Part shown: piece after piece, positions 1 through 9,427 of the stretch
Layout: each line of letters opens with the position of its first letter
Numbering within the stretch: position 1 is the first letter of the stretch
Notes under the pieces: model-generated
Databases searched by the model: none
What the model saw: only the letters and a program-made list of their open reading frames with translations
What the model was told of the DNA's origin: nothing
Program-made: the position numbers and the translations under genes
Assembly: GCA_030374805.1 (NCBI GenBank)
Contig: JARGSG010000252.1
Location: 1-29,413, forward strand
Source: Gracilaria gracilis
Taxonomy: Eukaryota; Rhodophyta; Florideophyceae; Gracilariales; Gracilariaceae
Direction of reading: 5' to 3'
Length of the DNA stretch: 29,413 nucleotides

Positions 1-198
1 AAAACCCAAATGTCAAGGTTCAGGCTCCTTACAGACCGCACAGCAGAACAAGCTCACCATCTACGCTCCCCACTGCCAAGCGAGTGGTGTTGGCAAGCTG
101 TGGCTTTGAATTCGGCGCTCGTACAAAGCCGCTACGTGTACCGGCTTTAAACTTTACCTTCTGGAGCAAACTATCGCTATACTCTCCAGCCTCTGTCC
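1..198 (+). repeat. Direct repeat, copy 1 (mate at 16362-16560)
   Basis: The first 198 bases recur in the same orientation at 16362-16560, 16,361 bp downstream. They are identical except for a few changes around 145-158 (GGCTTTAAACTTTACC here, GGCCTTTAACCTTTAACC there). Both copies end in GCCTCTGTC. After that this copy continues with CCCCGAAAC, whereas the second copy enters the right palindrome arm. The second copy is preceded by a TATA-like tract, so the repeat is probably a promoter-proximal or 5' gene region, but I could not identify a product. Confidence 0.9.
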
Positions 199-676
199 CC
201 CGAAACACCGAATTCAAAAGTTTTGACCCTCTTGAGAAAGTTTATTGGTGTCTTCTACGTCCAAGATCACGCGTGACTTTTTCATCCGAGCTCGCGAAAT
301 GTCTCAGACGTGTCAAACTTTTGAGAATCTTCAGTAGACAAGTGGGACTTCCTTCCGTCTGACGCTTTCTTACGTAGTATGAAGTGTAACCTATTTGAAA
401 GGTTCCAGGCAGAGACTCCCAGCCGAACCTGTTCTTCAGGGGCAGCGCTTGTGACGTGGCCTACGACACGTAGGCTCTCTCAGAGCCCCGCGGTGTACGG
501 GATTTGAATTTCAAACTGCAACGCGGATCAACTCTCGCACGGTTCTCTTCTGTCATCAACCAGTCTGATTCAGTCGCACGGTGCGACTCGCACCTACCTA
601 CATTATCGAAGCCACATAACAGACACTACCTTGTTGAAAATATTCACTTTCATTATCATTGGCATTGTTATTAATC
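199..676. other. No confident gene; possible small frame 10-276
   Basis: No convincing gene is visible between the direct repeat and the ORF at 677. A plus frame runs from ATG at 10 to TGA at 274-276 and is broken only by TAA at 148-150 (codon 47). Its downstream part looks protein-like, but copy 2 of the repeat differs by indels at exactly this point, so the frame is unreliable. The stretch 480-640 has no clear promoter motif. Confidence 0.3.
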
Positions 677-994
677 ATGAACGGAATGGACAAAATCACA
701 CAAGTTTACATCTTTCGTTGGCGTTTAGGCAACTATTACTCCGCCGTTAACAACCTCCGTCAGGAAGTTAAGACGTGCCTCACGAAATCTTCCCAAATGA
801 TGGTATCGTATCAGGCAATCGAATTTTACTTGGATATCAGTAACTTTCTAACGAGGTGGGTACAGTTTCAAATAGAAGATAACGTCTTTGATCGATTCTC
901 GCACGAAATGCGCGCGGCTCACCGTTTCCTACATGAGTTTCTCTCGTGGCAAGATGATTGGATAGAAGAACAAGAAAAAGAAGGGAATCTTTGA
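677..994 (+). CDS. Hypothetical helical protein, 105 codons
   Basis: Opens at ATG 677 and stops at TGA 992-994; upstream the frame is open back to a TGA at 635-637. The product is rich in Trp, Phe, Tyr and charged residues (for example FRWRLGNYY near residue 13 and FLSWQDDWIEEQ near the end) and looks like a mostly alpha-helical, soluble protein or the last exon of a larger one. I do not recognise the family and see no signal peptide or membrane segment. It converges tail to tail with the Sec16-like gene, about 190 bp from that gene's stop. It lies outside the duplicated palindrome arm visible here, so it is single copy in the window. Confidence 0.45.
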   Translation: MNGMDKITQVYIFRWRLGNYYSAVNNLRQEVKTCLTKSSQMMVSYQAIEFYLDISNFLTRWVQFQIEDNVFDRFSHEMRAAHRFLHEFLSWQDDWIEEQEKEGNL

Positions 995-1185
995 GAACAA
1001 TCGCATCTATTGTCAGTCTTACTCTACTTGATTCAGATGTGAAGACGTCTCCGATATAACCGTATAAGTAAAACGCTTTTCAGCAGGTTCTGTTCGTCGT
1101 TCTTATCCAAACGCTTTCCTGTAACTCATGAAGATTAGTACGTTTTCAGTAGAGTCCTTTGCTTATATGTACTAAAAACAATAGC

Positions 1186-4100
1186 TCATTTCCCTGGGGG
1201 ACCACTACCACTGAACGCTGCAGTCAACTTTTCTCGTAGACGCTCTCTCTCCATCCCTTTTTTGACGCTGTTTTTTCCATTGATGTATCCGAACAAGGGG
1301 ACACTCGTTGGACCGCAAACCGTTTGACTCGCAGATCTTCTCCAATCTTCATCGGTAGTGCGACAGAGAAGACCTAGCACACTCCACAAAGCTGCACGAC
1401 TTTCTGCAGCGGGACCATGTAGTCCAACAGAGAGTTGAGAGAGGCCGTCACACATTCTAGCATACGATTCCAGTTCCGGAGCTTGAACCGGATAGGAAAG
1501 TGGTTCAACAGCTTCTGCGGCAGCGACCCAATCGTCATTTGTGCCATCCCCACCAAGTGGACTTACGTCGAAGACTTGTACTCTTTGGTTGCAATTGTTC
1601 CCATTGGTCTGTGTCAACGGTGCACCATCCATTAGCTCACTTTCTGTGCTAGGAAAAACTGTAACAAACGACCCAACAAAACTCCACGAAATAATAGGTC
1701 GCGCGCCAGGGTGAATCATATCACCAGATGGATTGGTATCCATGATAGAGAAAGGATACGGAAACAGCGAGGGATCCAGGTACGTGCCGTCCTGTTGTGT
1801 CTCCGGGATGGCCGGGGTTGAAGCAGTGTAGTTTCCATAGTCTTCATAACCATAGGCGTTGGGAATGAACGCTTCCGCAGGGTGAGAACTAATAACCGGA
1901 TTCAGGTCCGGCGCAGTCTCGTAGCTCGGCAAAGAATTCTTCGTTGCAGGCTCATAGGGTCGAAAGCTAAGACTGGACGCATGATCCTCGGCGGACACGG
2001 AGAGGCCCTTGTCCACAGCAGATGTTTCCATACTTCTCTGTTCTTCAGCTCCATGGCCCCAATAGGCAGCGGAGACATCGTTAGGTGGTGCTTGATATGC
2101 GGCTGTAGAGTATGGTTCATCTTCGGTGTGAGAGTTGTGTGTTTCTTTGGTTCCCTGTGTAGATAGTCCTTGTTCTTGAGGTGGGGCTGGATAAGGTTCG
2201 GCAAAGGGGACACTTCTTTCCACACGATGTTCACTGGGCACAGCAGGAAATCTCTGTCTAGGCGCATAATTGGCCTCTGAATCTCGAATGTTTTCGGATA
2301 TAGATGTATGTTGTGGTTCAAAGGAATCATCAATATCTGAGTTTGCTGGAACAGCTTTGTACGGCTCAGGGAAGTCGGAAGCCGTCGATATAAATTGAGT
2401 TGGTTCTGATAGGTTAACTTCAGATTCAATCGCGCCCACGTTTGCCTAATGACTTGCCTCTCCGGCAAATGGCGCAAATCTTCCCGTAGATTGTAGAGAT
2501 ACAGTCTCACTCTCTAGCAAAGGGGGCGCGTGTGAATCTTGACCATTCTCAGCAAACCCAGACAGCGCTTGCGACGGCTTGGGGGCATAGACACGGAAGT
2601 CCGATTCTTCGCCAAAACTTGTGCCTCAGGATGGCTCGACGGATTAGAATCGCCAAAGGCCTGATGACGATCTTCGTTATCCTCTGAGTCGTGCTCCAAC
2701 GCCCCACGAAGCCGTGAGTCTTCGTGAATGTTATATACTCCGTTGTTCTCCCTAAACTCCTTCGGAGCGTAGGGACTTATTTCAAAATCGGTCTTGGTCG
2801 ATACGGGAACAAAACTGGGTTCAGATTCAAATGCACCTACAGACTGTTTATACTGGTTTCCATTTGTCTCATTCGGTGTCGGGGGCAGAGGTCCTTCCTC
2901 TGTAATGTCCTTTTCCAACTGCAAAACACCAGCTCCAGGATAGTTCGATTTAGGATGCTGCTGTTCATCAGGGGTCTTTAATATGGAATCATACTGAATT
3001 GCTTCATTGGGCACATTGTCGATATCAAAAGACGCTTCAACAACCGGTGCATCTGAGTGCAGTGGTGCGCTTCCATCCATGGCTTCCGCAGCATCTGGTT
3101 TCCTATACGGTTCGACCATATTGAACTCTTGATGATGAGATGCATTTTCATCATACCCTGGCGGCTGTGCCGGTGAAAGGAAAGATGGAAATCCATGACT
3201 CAAGCCAGGGACTTCTGCATGACTGACTTCACCAAAATTATTTCTTGCCCCATCGCCAGGTTCCGCGAGTGCATGAGTAGTCGGTACGAGGGGCATCCGA
3301 TTTGATGGTGATGCGTTTCGAGAACTCGGCCTGTCAACTGCTGTTTCAAGAACAGTGAGTTGAGATTGATCAAATGCTGCTGCGACCGCGTCAGTGGGAC
3401 GATATGGATCACATGTTCGATAAAGCGTAGGGTCTGAATCAAGACCTTCCGATTTACGGACAACATCTGGAACTCTAGAAACTCCATTCTTGTCCGTCAA
3501 CTCTGATTACGGTGTAGCATTAAATGAAAGGTGTTCCACGTTTGGTTCGTTTGTCTTAAATGCGTCGGTTCTCAACTTCACTGTTTCGGTGTTCTCATTC
3601 TCTTGCTGATACCATGTAGTCTCATCTACTGCGGGGCCTCCAGCAACATTAAAGCCGTCCAAAGAAGGCTGATTTGGCGGATCAATATCTCCACCAGGAG
3701 CGAATGGGTCGTAGTTCAAACACTGTTCTTCCAACCCAGGGGCTGTTGAAGCCTCTGCCTGTAGAAAGTCTGCTGTACCCTGTGACTTGTCCGCACTATA
3801 AGCGTCAGTTGATGTCATAAATGAAGAGCTTCCTTTGGAGTCATGATCCTGTACGTTAGCAGAATTTAGCTTCTCGGTCCAATAAGACGTTGAAAACGCA
3901 ACCTGTGGCTTGCTTTCAATCGCGTTCTCTGTCAGATCAAATGCCGTCGAATCAACTCCCTCGTTTCCATCGTGATGGTAAGAATGCTCCGTAATCGGAA
4001 CAGGTGATTCGTCTAACGGCGAGCCTTCTCCACCTCCAATACTTTTCTCAATGGGTTGCTGAACATACTGACCCACTTCACCTCTGCATTTTTCACCTCC

Positions 4101-7100
4101 AGCATTCTTCTCGGCGGGTTGATGAACATCCTGACCCACTTCATCGTTGGCGAGAGCATCTTCATTCCGGTCAACTCTTATCCCTTGCTGCTTCGAAACG
4201 ACCGGGGATAGAAGCGAACTAGCTTCATCTTGCTCCGAGGGGTTTGTCATTACCCCTTCCGTCTCATCAGGGTAACCTCCAACTTGATCCCATCCCCCCC
4301 AGATGTCATCATCATCGCCAGAGATCTCCTCAAACGGAACTGGGTCTGACTGCTCTGCATTCCCAGCTGGGACACTGAAGAACGCTTCATCTACAGCCAT
4401 GTTGTCAAGATTACTCGAAGGCGCGCGTTCCCGAACGTCAGGCATAGTTTGGCTATAGTCCGAGGGATCATGACTTTCTGACGCTAGAGCCAATGGCTTG
4501 TCTTCCTTCCGCTCCTCTATTGAACCATTGACGACACGTCTTTCCGGGATAGGGATATCCTGCGCATTATCCCATTCTCCCCATATATCAGACGGAACAC
4601 TTTCCTGGTTCTGCTTATCATTAACGGGCTTTGGCAGGCTTGCATTCCACGTCGCGGGACTAGGAGGCACCAGCTCTGTCGTGCTATCTACAGCATATTG
4701 TGTGCTGCTTTCTTGAATTTCATCTGGAGCGGCGCACGGTGTTTCACTGCTAACATTTGCTTCTGATTGTAGTCCCGAAGCCTCCGCCAAAAACATGTTA
4801 TCTGGTTGTGGCATTTCCGATTTGACCTCAACCGCTGACGTAGCATCAATACTCATGTGTTGTGCGGGCTTTTGGCTGAAATAATGCTGTCCTCTCTCCG
4901 GGGTTCCGATATTTCGCTGTGCTGAAGCTGAGATGTCACCCAAATCCCCCCATTGCTCCCAATCCCCTTCATTATCATCCTGCTTCTTGTCGTTTGTTAG
5001 AGTCCCAAGGGCTATGGCTGCCGAATCGAATGCCACATCTTCTCCTTTAACTTCTTCCTGTCCTATCACAGGCTCTCCTTCTTTTGGCAAGCTTAACACT
5101 CCATCAATGTTTCCTTCATGTGCAGGAGGTTCGAAGAACGGAGGCGCAGGTCTAAAAGATGTGCTGTGAATTTCTTCTCGCGTGCTCTTGCTAGTTTGTT
5201 CAAGACTATGTCCGAGCGCGCCATCAAACTCTTCGCCCACGCTTATTTGTTGAGTTGGGTCAACGGGGATTGAACTTGATGAGGATTTCGGACTTCGATT
5301 TCTGCCATCTTGTAGAAGCTCTTCAGGATTTTCAGAACCGTCCGTGAGTTGCGTTTCCAAAACCAACTCCTCTGGCAAATTCTCCTTACGTATTGTAGGC
5401 GACGTCTCTTGGTTCTGTGGGGCAACTGTCTCTTCAAAATCTCCCCATCCTGCCCATTCACCTTCGCTAGGTTCTGCACCACAGTCTTGAATATCAAAAC
5501 TACCCAATTCCTATCCCGCTGAGTCCACACCAACATCAAAGCATGCCAAATCAGGTTCGACGGGGTTGGGAGATCCTTGCGTCGGGTTATTATCTTCTCT
5601 TGGCACAGGACACTGTCTCTCACCATACGGCACAGCCTCAGTTTCTTTTTGTTCAAAAACTTGATGCTTAGCAACGTCTCCAAGTACTGGTGTTTTCGTA
5701 GTTTCTTGCTCGACTTGTAAACCGAGCGAGTGAGGCGAAGACTGTTTCGCGCTCTCCGCAAATCCGTCTGAACCAATTTCGTCCGGACTCTGCTGAGAAC
5801 GGAAATCGCTAATATCTGTCCATTCTCCCCATGCTTCCTCATCAGTCACCACTTCACCAGCCTCTTCGACGGGTTGAGGCTCTTCAACATTTCCGTCTTC
5901 GACCCCAAATGCCGTTTCAAATGCCTCAGAACGAACTTTGGCGGTTTCAGTGACCCCATTCTGCCTCTCGACTTCTGGGATAACGTTTGTACTGTTGTCA
6001 GTCGGATGCCGATCGACCAAGCTTTCTTCGTCCAAGAATTGTGTCGTAAAAACGGTACTACATCCTCCATCTTCCGGCGCAGGTGGAAATGGCATTGCCT
6101 CTGTTGACTCCAATTGAGGGTGTTCGGCATTTTTATCTAGAGCCTTCCCCGAGGTACAACCTGAATCCATCGCCACGGATGTGTCATCAAGTTTCTCCCA
6201 TTCTCCCAAGGCCTCGGGATCAATCGCGTTATCGCCGTCGCGCTCGCTTAGTTGATTGTCATTCGGACCGGAAACCGCTTCGAATTGCTCATCCAGAAAT
6301 ACCTCGTGTTCAACATTTGCTTCATCGGGATTCTTCTTTTCTGAGATACTTACATTCGTTTGCACTACAGAGGTGTCTTCCAATACCTTCGGTTCTTCAT
6401 GCTGAACGACACTCGCCCCGGAAGGGGCCGTTGAGGAGTGGATTTCGCCGACCAAGCGGTCCGCTTCGTCCTGTGTAGCCTGATGTACTGATATATGTTC
6501 TGGCTGTTCATCGAAACTAACTTCTTCTCTTGCCACAGAATGAATTGGCTGAACTGATACGTCGTCAGTCTCTTTCCACTCTGCCCAAGCTTCATCGTTA
6601 TCTGTGTTCGGGGCTGGAGCGTCTGGTTCGGTAACTGGGTTTTCTTCTTCTGCAAACATCGAAGTGATAGACTGGTCGTATGGCTCAGTTTCCTTCCGTT
6701 GTGACTGGTTTAAGTGGTTTAAGACAGGGGCACGCGCCTCATAGTTGACTGGAGTGCTTCGCTGAGCTGGCACTTCTGGTAGGACAGTATGAGAGCCAAC
6801 ATCAGCCGCGCCTTTCGATTGCTCTGCCGCTTCGACTACCAAAGGCTCTTGTTTCGTCAAGATTGGGGAAGCACTGGATTCAGTGGCCGGACTAGGCGCC
6901 GCTTCGCTGACTTTCGAGTCAGGCATTTCGTCTGGGATAGTAATTTCTGTGGTGTCCTTCCAACCCCCCCAAGCGTCCTCGTCGACTTCTGGATCGCTTT
7001 CATCCAAAAGGTCATCGGCCCAGCTGTCGTTGCCCTCCCAGCCAGCCAGAAAGAACGGAACTGGGGCTAGGGAAGATCTCGCAGACTGACTAGGCTTAGT

Positions 7101-7544
7101 TTCCTTTCGCGGTGAAATTGAAGATAGCTGAAGAAGTTCACTGGTGGTCACTGGAGGTGGAGACGACAACGGAGGCATTGACTGACGCGACGAACTGAGC
7201 TTAAGGGAGGATACTTACGGGGGGGTTCGGTGTGGAATGGTATCCATGCTAGTAGAACCTGGCCTAGAACGCGACCCCAGCTTCGACTTGACTGGAGAAA
7301 TACGACGGCGAGGAGAAATATTAAGCAGACTGTCCTAATCTTCGTCTGGTGGGGATGGGCGCGGGGTTGAGGGAGTGGAGCTGTTCGGGGTGGTCTGGGC
7401 TGTGGCTGTGGGGGTGTTTGAGTTTGACTGCTGCTGAAAACGAGACATGCCAGTGATGACACCCCTCCTAGGCTGTGGCGGAACGCCCATTAGATCAGCA
7501 AAGCCAGCGCCCTGCCGAGTTCGTGTACGGCGAGCTCCTTTCAT
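1186..7544 (-). CDS. Sec16-like COPII coat-assembly protein, frame interrupted by TAA/TAG codons and one frameshift
   Basis: One very long minus-strand frame from ATG 7544 to TGA 1186-1188. If one missing base near 2604-2613 is allowed, the length is 6,360 nt (2,120 codons). The frame is interrupted in phase by TAG 7335, TAA 7215, TAG 5511, TAA 3507 and TAG 2446; coding character continues on both sides of each. Most of the protein is acidic and disordered, with repeated WxxW motifs (7 kb to 4.3 kb) and then PY-type motifs (3.5 kb to 1.9 kb). Near the C terminus, HPGARPIISWSFVGSFVTVFP-type sequence (about 1.65-1.71 kb) and a SRAALWSVLGLLCR segment resemble the start of the Sec16 central conserved domain, followed by LREKLTAAFSGSG. 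The helical ACE1-like region that should follow is absent. Sec16 organises ER exit sites. It could be a real long gene with unusual decoding or introns, or a pseudogene. The Sec16 assignment rests on these short matches. Confidence 0.55.
2446..2448 (-). other. In-frame TAG in Sec16-like gene
   Basis: The codons are AGT CAT TAG GCA AAC GTG. The frame upstream (after the shift near 2610) and downstream (to TGA 1186) is the same. A possible 57-nt intron would run from a GTATCT donor to this TAG, but no convincing branch site is visible. Single copy in the window. Confidence 0.65.
2604..2613 (-). other. One-base frameshift in Sec16-like gene
   Basis: Coding character moves to a new frame here: upstream ends in SSHPEAQVLA and downstream resumes as EESDFRVYAPKPSQALSG. 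The other frame has a TGA just upstream, so the shift is confined to about ten bases. One missing base restores a single frame whose total length is divisible by three. No second copy of this part lies in the window. Confidence 0.7.
3507..3509 (-). other. In-frame TAA in Sec16-like gene
   Basis: The codons are ACA CCG TAA TCA GAG TTG, with long open coding on both sides in the same phase. The right arm carries the same TAA at 29163-29165, although that region has many indels. Confidence 0.75.
5511..5513 (-). other. In-frame TAG in Sec16-like gene
   Basis: The codons are GCG GGA TAG GAA TTG GGT. Uninterrupted coding of more than 560 codons lies upstream and more than 660 downstream in the same phase. 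Identical in the right arm (27157-27159). No good in-phase donor for a short intron is visible. Confidence 0.8.
7211..7218 (-). other. In-frame TAA (7215-7217) overlapping a possible splice donor GTAAGTAT
   Basis: Reading CCC CCG TAA GTA TCC, the TAA sits inside GTAAGTAT, a textbook 5' splice site. Acceptors that keep the downstream frame would give introns of 24 nt (ending CTCAG) or about 78 nt (ending ACCACCAG). This interruption may therefore be intronic. The mirror copy is at 25453-25460. Confidence 0.6.
7335..7337 (-). other. In-frame TAG in Sec16-like gene (codon 70)
   Basis: The codon order is GAA GAT TAG GAC AGT CTG on the minus strand. Ser/Pro-rich coding continues in the same frame for 39 codons to the next interruption. 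The same TAG is at 25334-25336 in the right arm. TAG is followed by G, so an intron acceptor is formally possible, but no good in-phase donor is visible upstream. Confidence 0.8.
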
Positions 7545-8172
7545 GAGGTATCAGTCAAGAGTCAGTGTGTGTGTGAACGTGAGCAGTGAAAGTAAAGGAG
7601 AGTACGTCAACAGGTAAGGAGGAGAAATTTGTGTAGTGGAGGCGGGGTGTTAATGGGCTGGGCTGCCGAAGGATGGATCTCTGACGAGCGGAATGTGGAG
7701 CGCTTTGGCTCCTGCTGCCATTGTCGAAGGAAAAGAGAATGTGAGCTGTGTAAAGCTTAAAAAAGTGGGGAGAGACTTCATGGATATTATCGCGAGGCTA
7801 TTGGCCTTTTTTAGTCAAGTTGGCTAAAATGCGTCAATAAATTAATGTCGAAGCTTAACAGAACGCGCCGCTAGGCCGCGGCCAATCAACTTGGCGCCCA
7901 ATTCATGCATGCGTGCGTGCTTTCTGTGCCTCAGTGCTCGTCGATGATCATCATCAGGTTCACCTCTCTAAGAGCGTGACCCCGTGGGCGAGAATCAGCC
8001 AGTTTCGGGTATCTATGCCACACAACGCCATACACAGACAAATATTATCACGGGGCAGGAGTTTTCGGTTGATATATGATAACATCTCTTGCAGCATTTC
8101 TCAAACCTTCAACTGCCCCACGGTCCTCTTAGCCAATCTTTTGAGCCACGAGACTTTTGCTCACCCCACATC
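7545..8172. promoter_or_regulatory. Divergent promoter between Sec16-like gene and ZNHIT1
   Basis: A 628-bp non-coding interval between two diverging start codons, so both promoters should lie here. It contains a short GT/CA tract near 7565-7575, an A/T-rich stretch around 7825-7850, a GCGC/GGCCGCGG block at about 7865-7890, and ATGCATGCGTGC near 7904. No canonical TATA element stands out. The mirror copy is 24499-25126. Confidence 0.5.
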
Positions 8173-8748
8173 ATGACATCGCTTAAAGGTGGCACTTCAA
8201 AACCAGAGGAGAATACCACGCGGGCGAAACGGAAGCGTGAAGTAGCAAACCGTGTGAAACATCTGGACTTTTCTGTCATTCAAGAGGCTCGAAATCGGAG
8301 GCTGCGAGCTCTTGAAAACGACAATTACGCCGCCGAACAAGAAGCTATTCTACTGGAGGGCGAAGATGAGTACGAACCAGGTATGGGCTCTGAGGAGGAG
8401 ATGGCGGGGAAAAAGAGGCCTACGCGAACACGCAAGCGAAAACAGAGAAGACGACAGCGTGGACTGAAGGACAGTCGCGCGGAAGCGAAAGAGGTTGGTA
8501 TAGAGCGATGGAACCAACCTAGTCACGTCGCCATCGAAGAAGAGAACCTGTCCGCTCGACTAAAAAGGATGGTGGCATGGTCGAAAATGATTGTATCTCC
8601 TGGCTCTCGTCCTCCTCGATACTTCTGCTCAACATGTGGCTACGCCGCACCTTACACTTGCACAAGATGTTTCACGCGGTTCTGCTCCGTAAGATGTAAC
8701 GAGGTTCATCAAGAAACCAGGTGCCTGAAGTTTACTGCGTACATGTGA
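8173..8748 (+). CDS. ZNHIT1: HIT zinc-finger protein, ZNHIT1/Vps71-like (SWR1/SRCAP subunit)
   Basis: A 191-residue protein ending at TGA. The C-terminal HIT zinc finger is clear: YFCSTCGYAAPYTCTRC, then FCSVRCNEVHQETRCLK, with all Cys/His ligands and the HQETRCLK ending typical of ZNHIT1/Vps71. The N-terminal half is basic (KRKR, RKRKQRRRQR) after an acidic patch, as in that family. In yeast and animals this subunit helps the SWR1/SRCAP remodeller exchange H2A.Z into nucleosomes in the nucleus. I chose ATG 8173, since the frame also has an earlier ATG at 8089 whose leader looks untranslated. Intronless as read. An identical copy lies on the minus strand of the right arm. Confidence 0.9.
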   Translation: MTSLKGGTSKPEENTTRAKRKREVANRVKHLDFSVIQEARNRRLRALENDNYAAEQEAILLEGEDEYEPGMGSEEEMAGKKRPTRTRKRKQRRRQRGLKDSRAEAKEVGIERWNQPSHVAIEEENLSARLKRMVAWSKMIVSPGSRPPRYFCSTCGYAAPYTCTRCFTRFCSVRCNEVHQETRCLKFTAYM

Positions 8749-8993
8749 GCGGCCACGATGTTCTTCAAATTCCAAAGAGCTTTTCCGGTGATTGGGATTC
8801 GTGCAAAAGTGGCGCAGGATGCATGGGCGAATTCGTGTTGCAGAACTTGGTGTCGTTTGTAAAGACGTAAACGACTGCGGAATAAGGAAGAGGATATCGG
8901 CAAACTGCCAGATTCGATGGACGTTTGGGCGTCTGAAGGTTTCACACAGGATCCTGGGCTCAGGGACATGAGGATGGCTGGAAGAGCCAGCAT
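8709..8993 (-). CDS. Doubtful ORF with HEFAH zincin-like motif
   Basis: A 94-codon minus ORF from ATG 8993 that overlaps the last 40 bp of ZNHIT1 tail to tail. It contains LQHEFAHASC and later WNLKNIVAAHMYAVNF, which loosely recall the HExxH and NLKH...RAANL segments of ATP23-type (M76) metallopeptidases. The residue after the motif that should be Asp is Cys, and no upstream domain is joined to it in frame. It could be the last exon of a gene lying at 9.0-9.3 kb or a chance frame. Mirror copy 23678-23962 plus. Confidence 0.2.
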   Translation of the reverse strand: MLALPAILMSLSPGSCVKPSDAQTSIESGSLPISSSLFRSRLRLYKRHQVLQHEFAHASCATFARIPITGKALWNLKNIVAAHMYAVNFRHLVS

Positions 8994-9427
8994 TTGTCAA
9001 AGCTAGACGTCGGTCAATTTAAGAGAGAAGTCATTTACGTTGTGCACTCGTCTACACTATAGACAGAGAGAGAACTTGTGAATGTCCAAGTACCTATCTT
9101 GTAGAACGAGGGAGGTGGAGACTTGAAACGCTCAACACTGCAAATGTAGATACCCAGACAAGGAACTTCCACGAATCCGCATAGTATCACTACGGTCTTC
9201 CCGAATGATGCAGAGTCATTAACTTGACTTTCTTGTTCTATATCATCTCCACTGTTTCCTGGTTCACAGACACTCGCCAAACCATCTCCATACACGACGA
9301 AGTTTGGTCAGAAAGCCAGTCAAGAATGATCCTGCTAAGAGTGCATCATGAGGCGCGCGATAATCGATGAACCACGACAAACCACACTGCCTATGAACCG
9401 ACTGGTGCTTCATTGCAAAGCAGTTGA
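8994..9427. other. Interval with no confident gene
   Basis: Two frames are notable but unproven. The minus frame 9295-9035 (86 codons, no ATG, ending TAA) contains GKTVVILCGFVEVPCLG. A second minus frame around 9300-9390 contains YRAPHDALLAGSFLTG, which looks like a membrane-protein fragment, and ends at TGA. Neither links clearly to a start or to a neighbour. Confidence 0.3.

Noticed and set aside
1..12. AAAACCCAAA at the window start as a telomere
   Set aside because: The motif is not repeated and also occurs internally at 16362 as part of the direct repeat.
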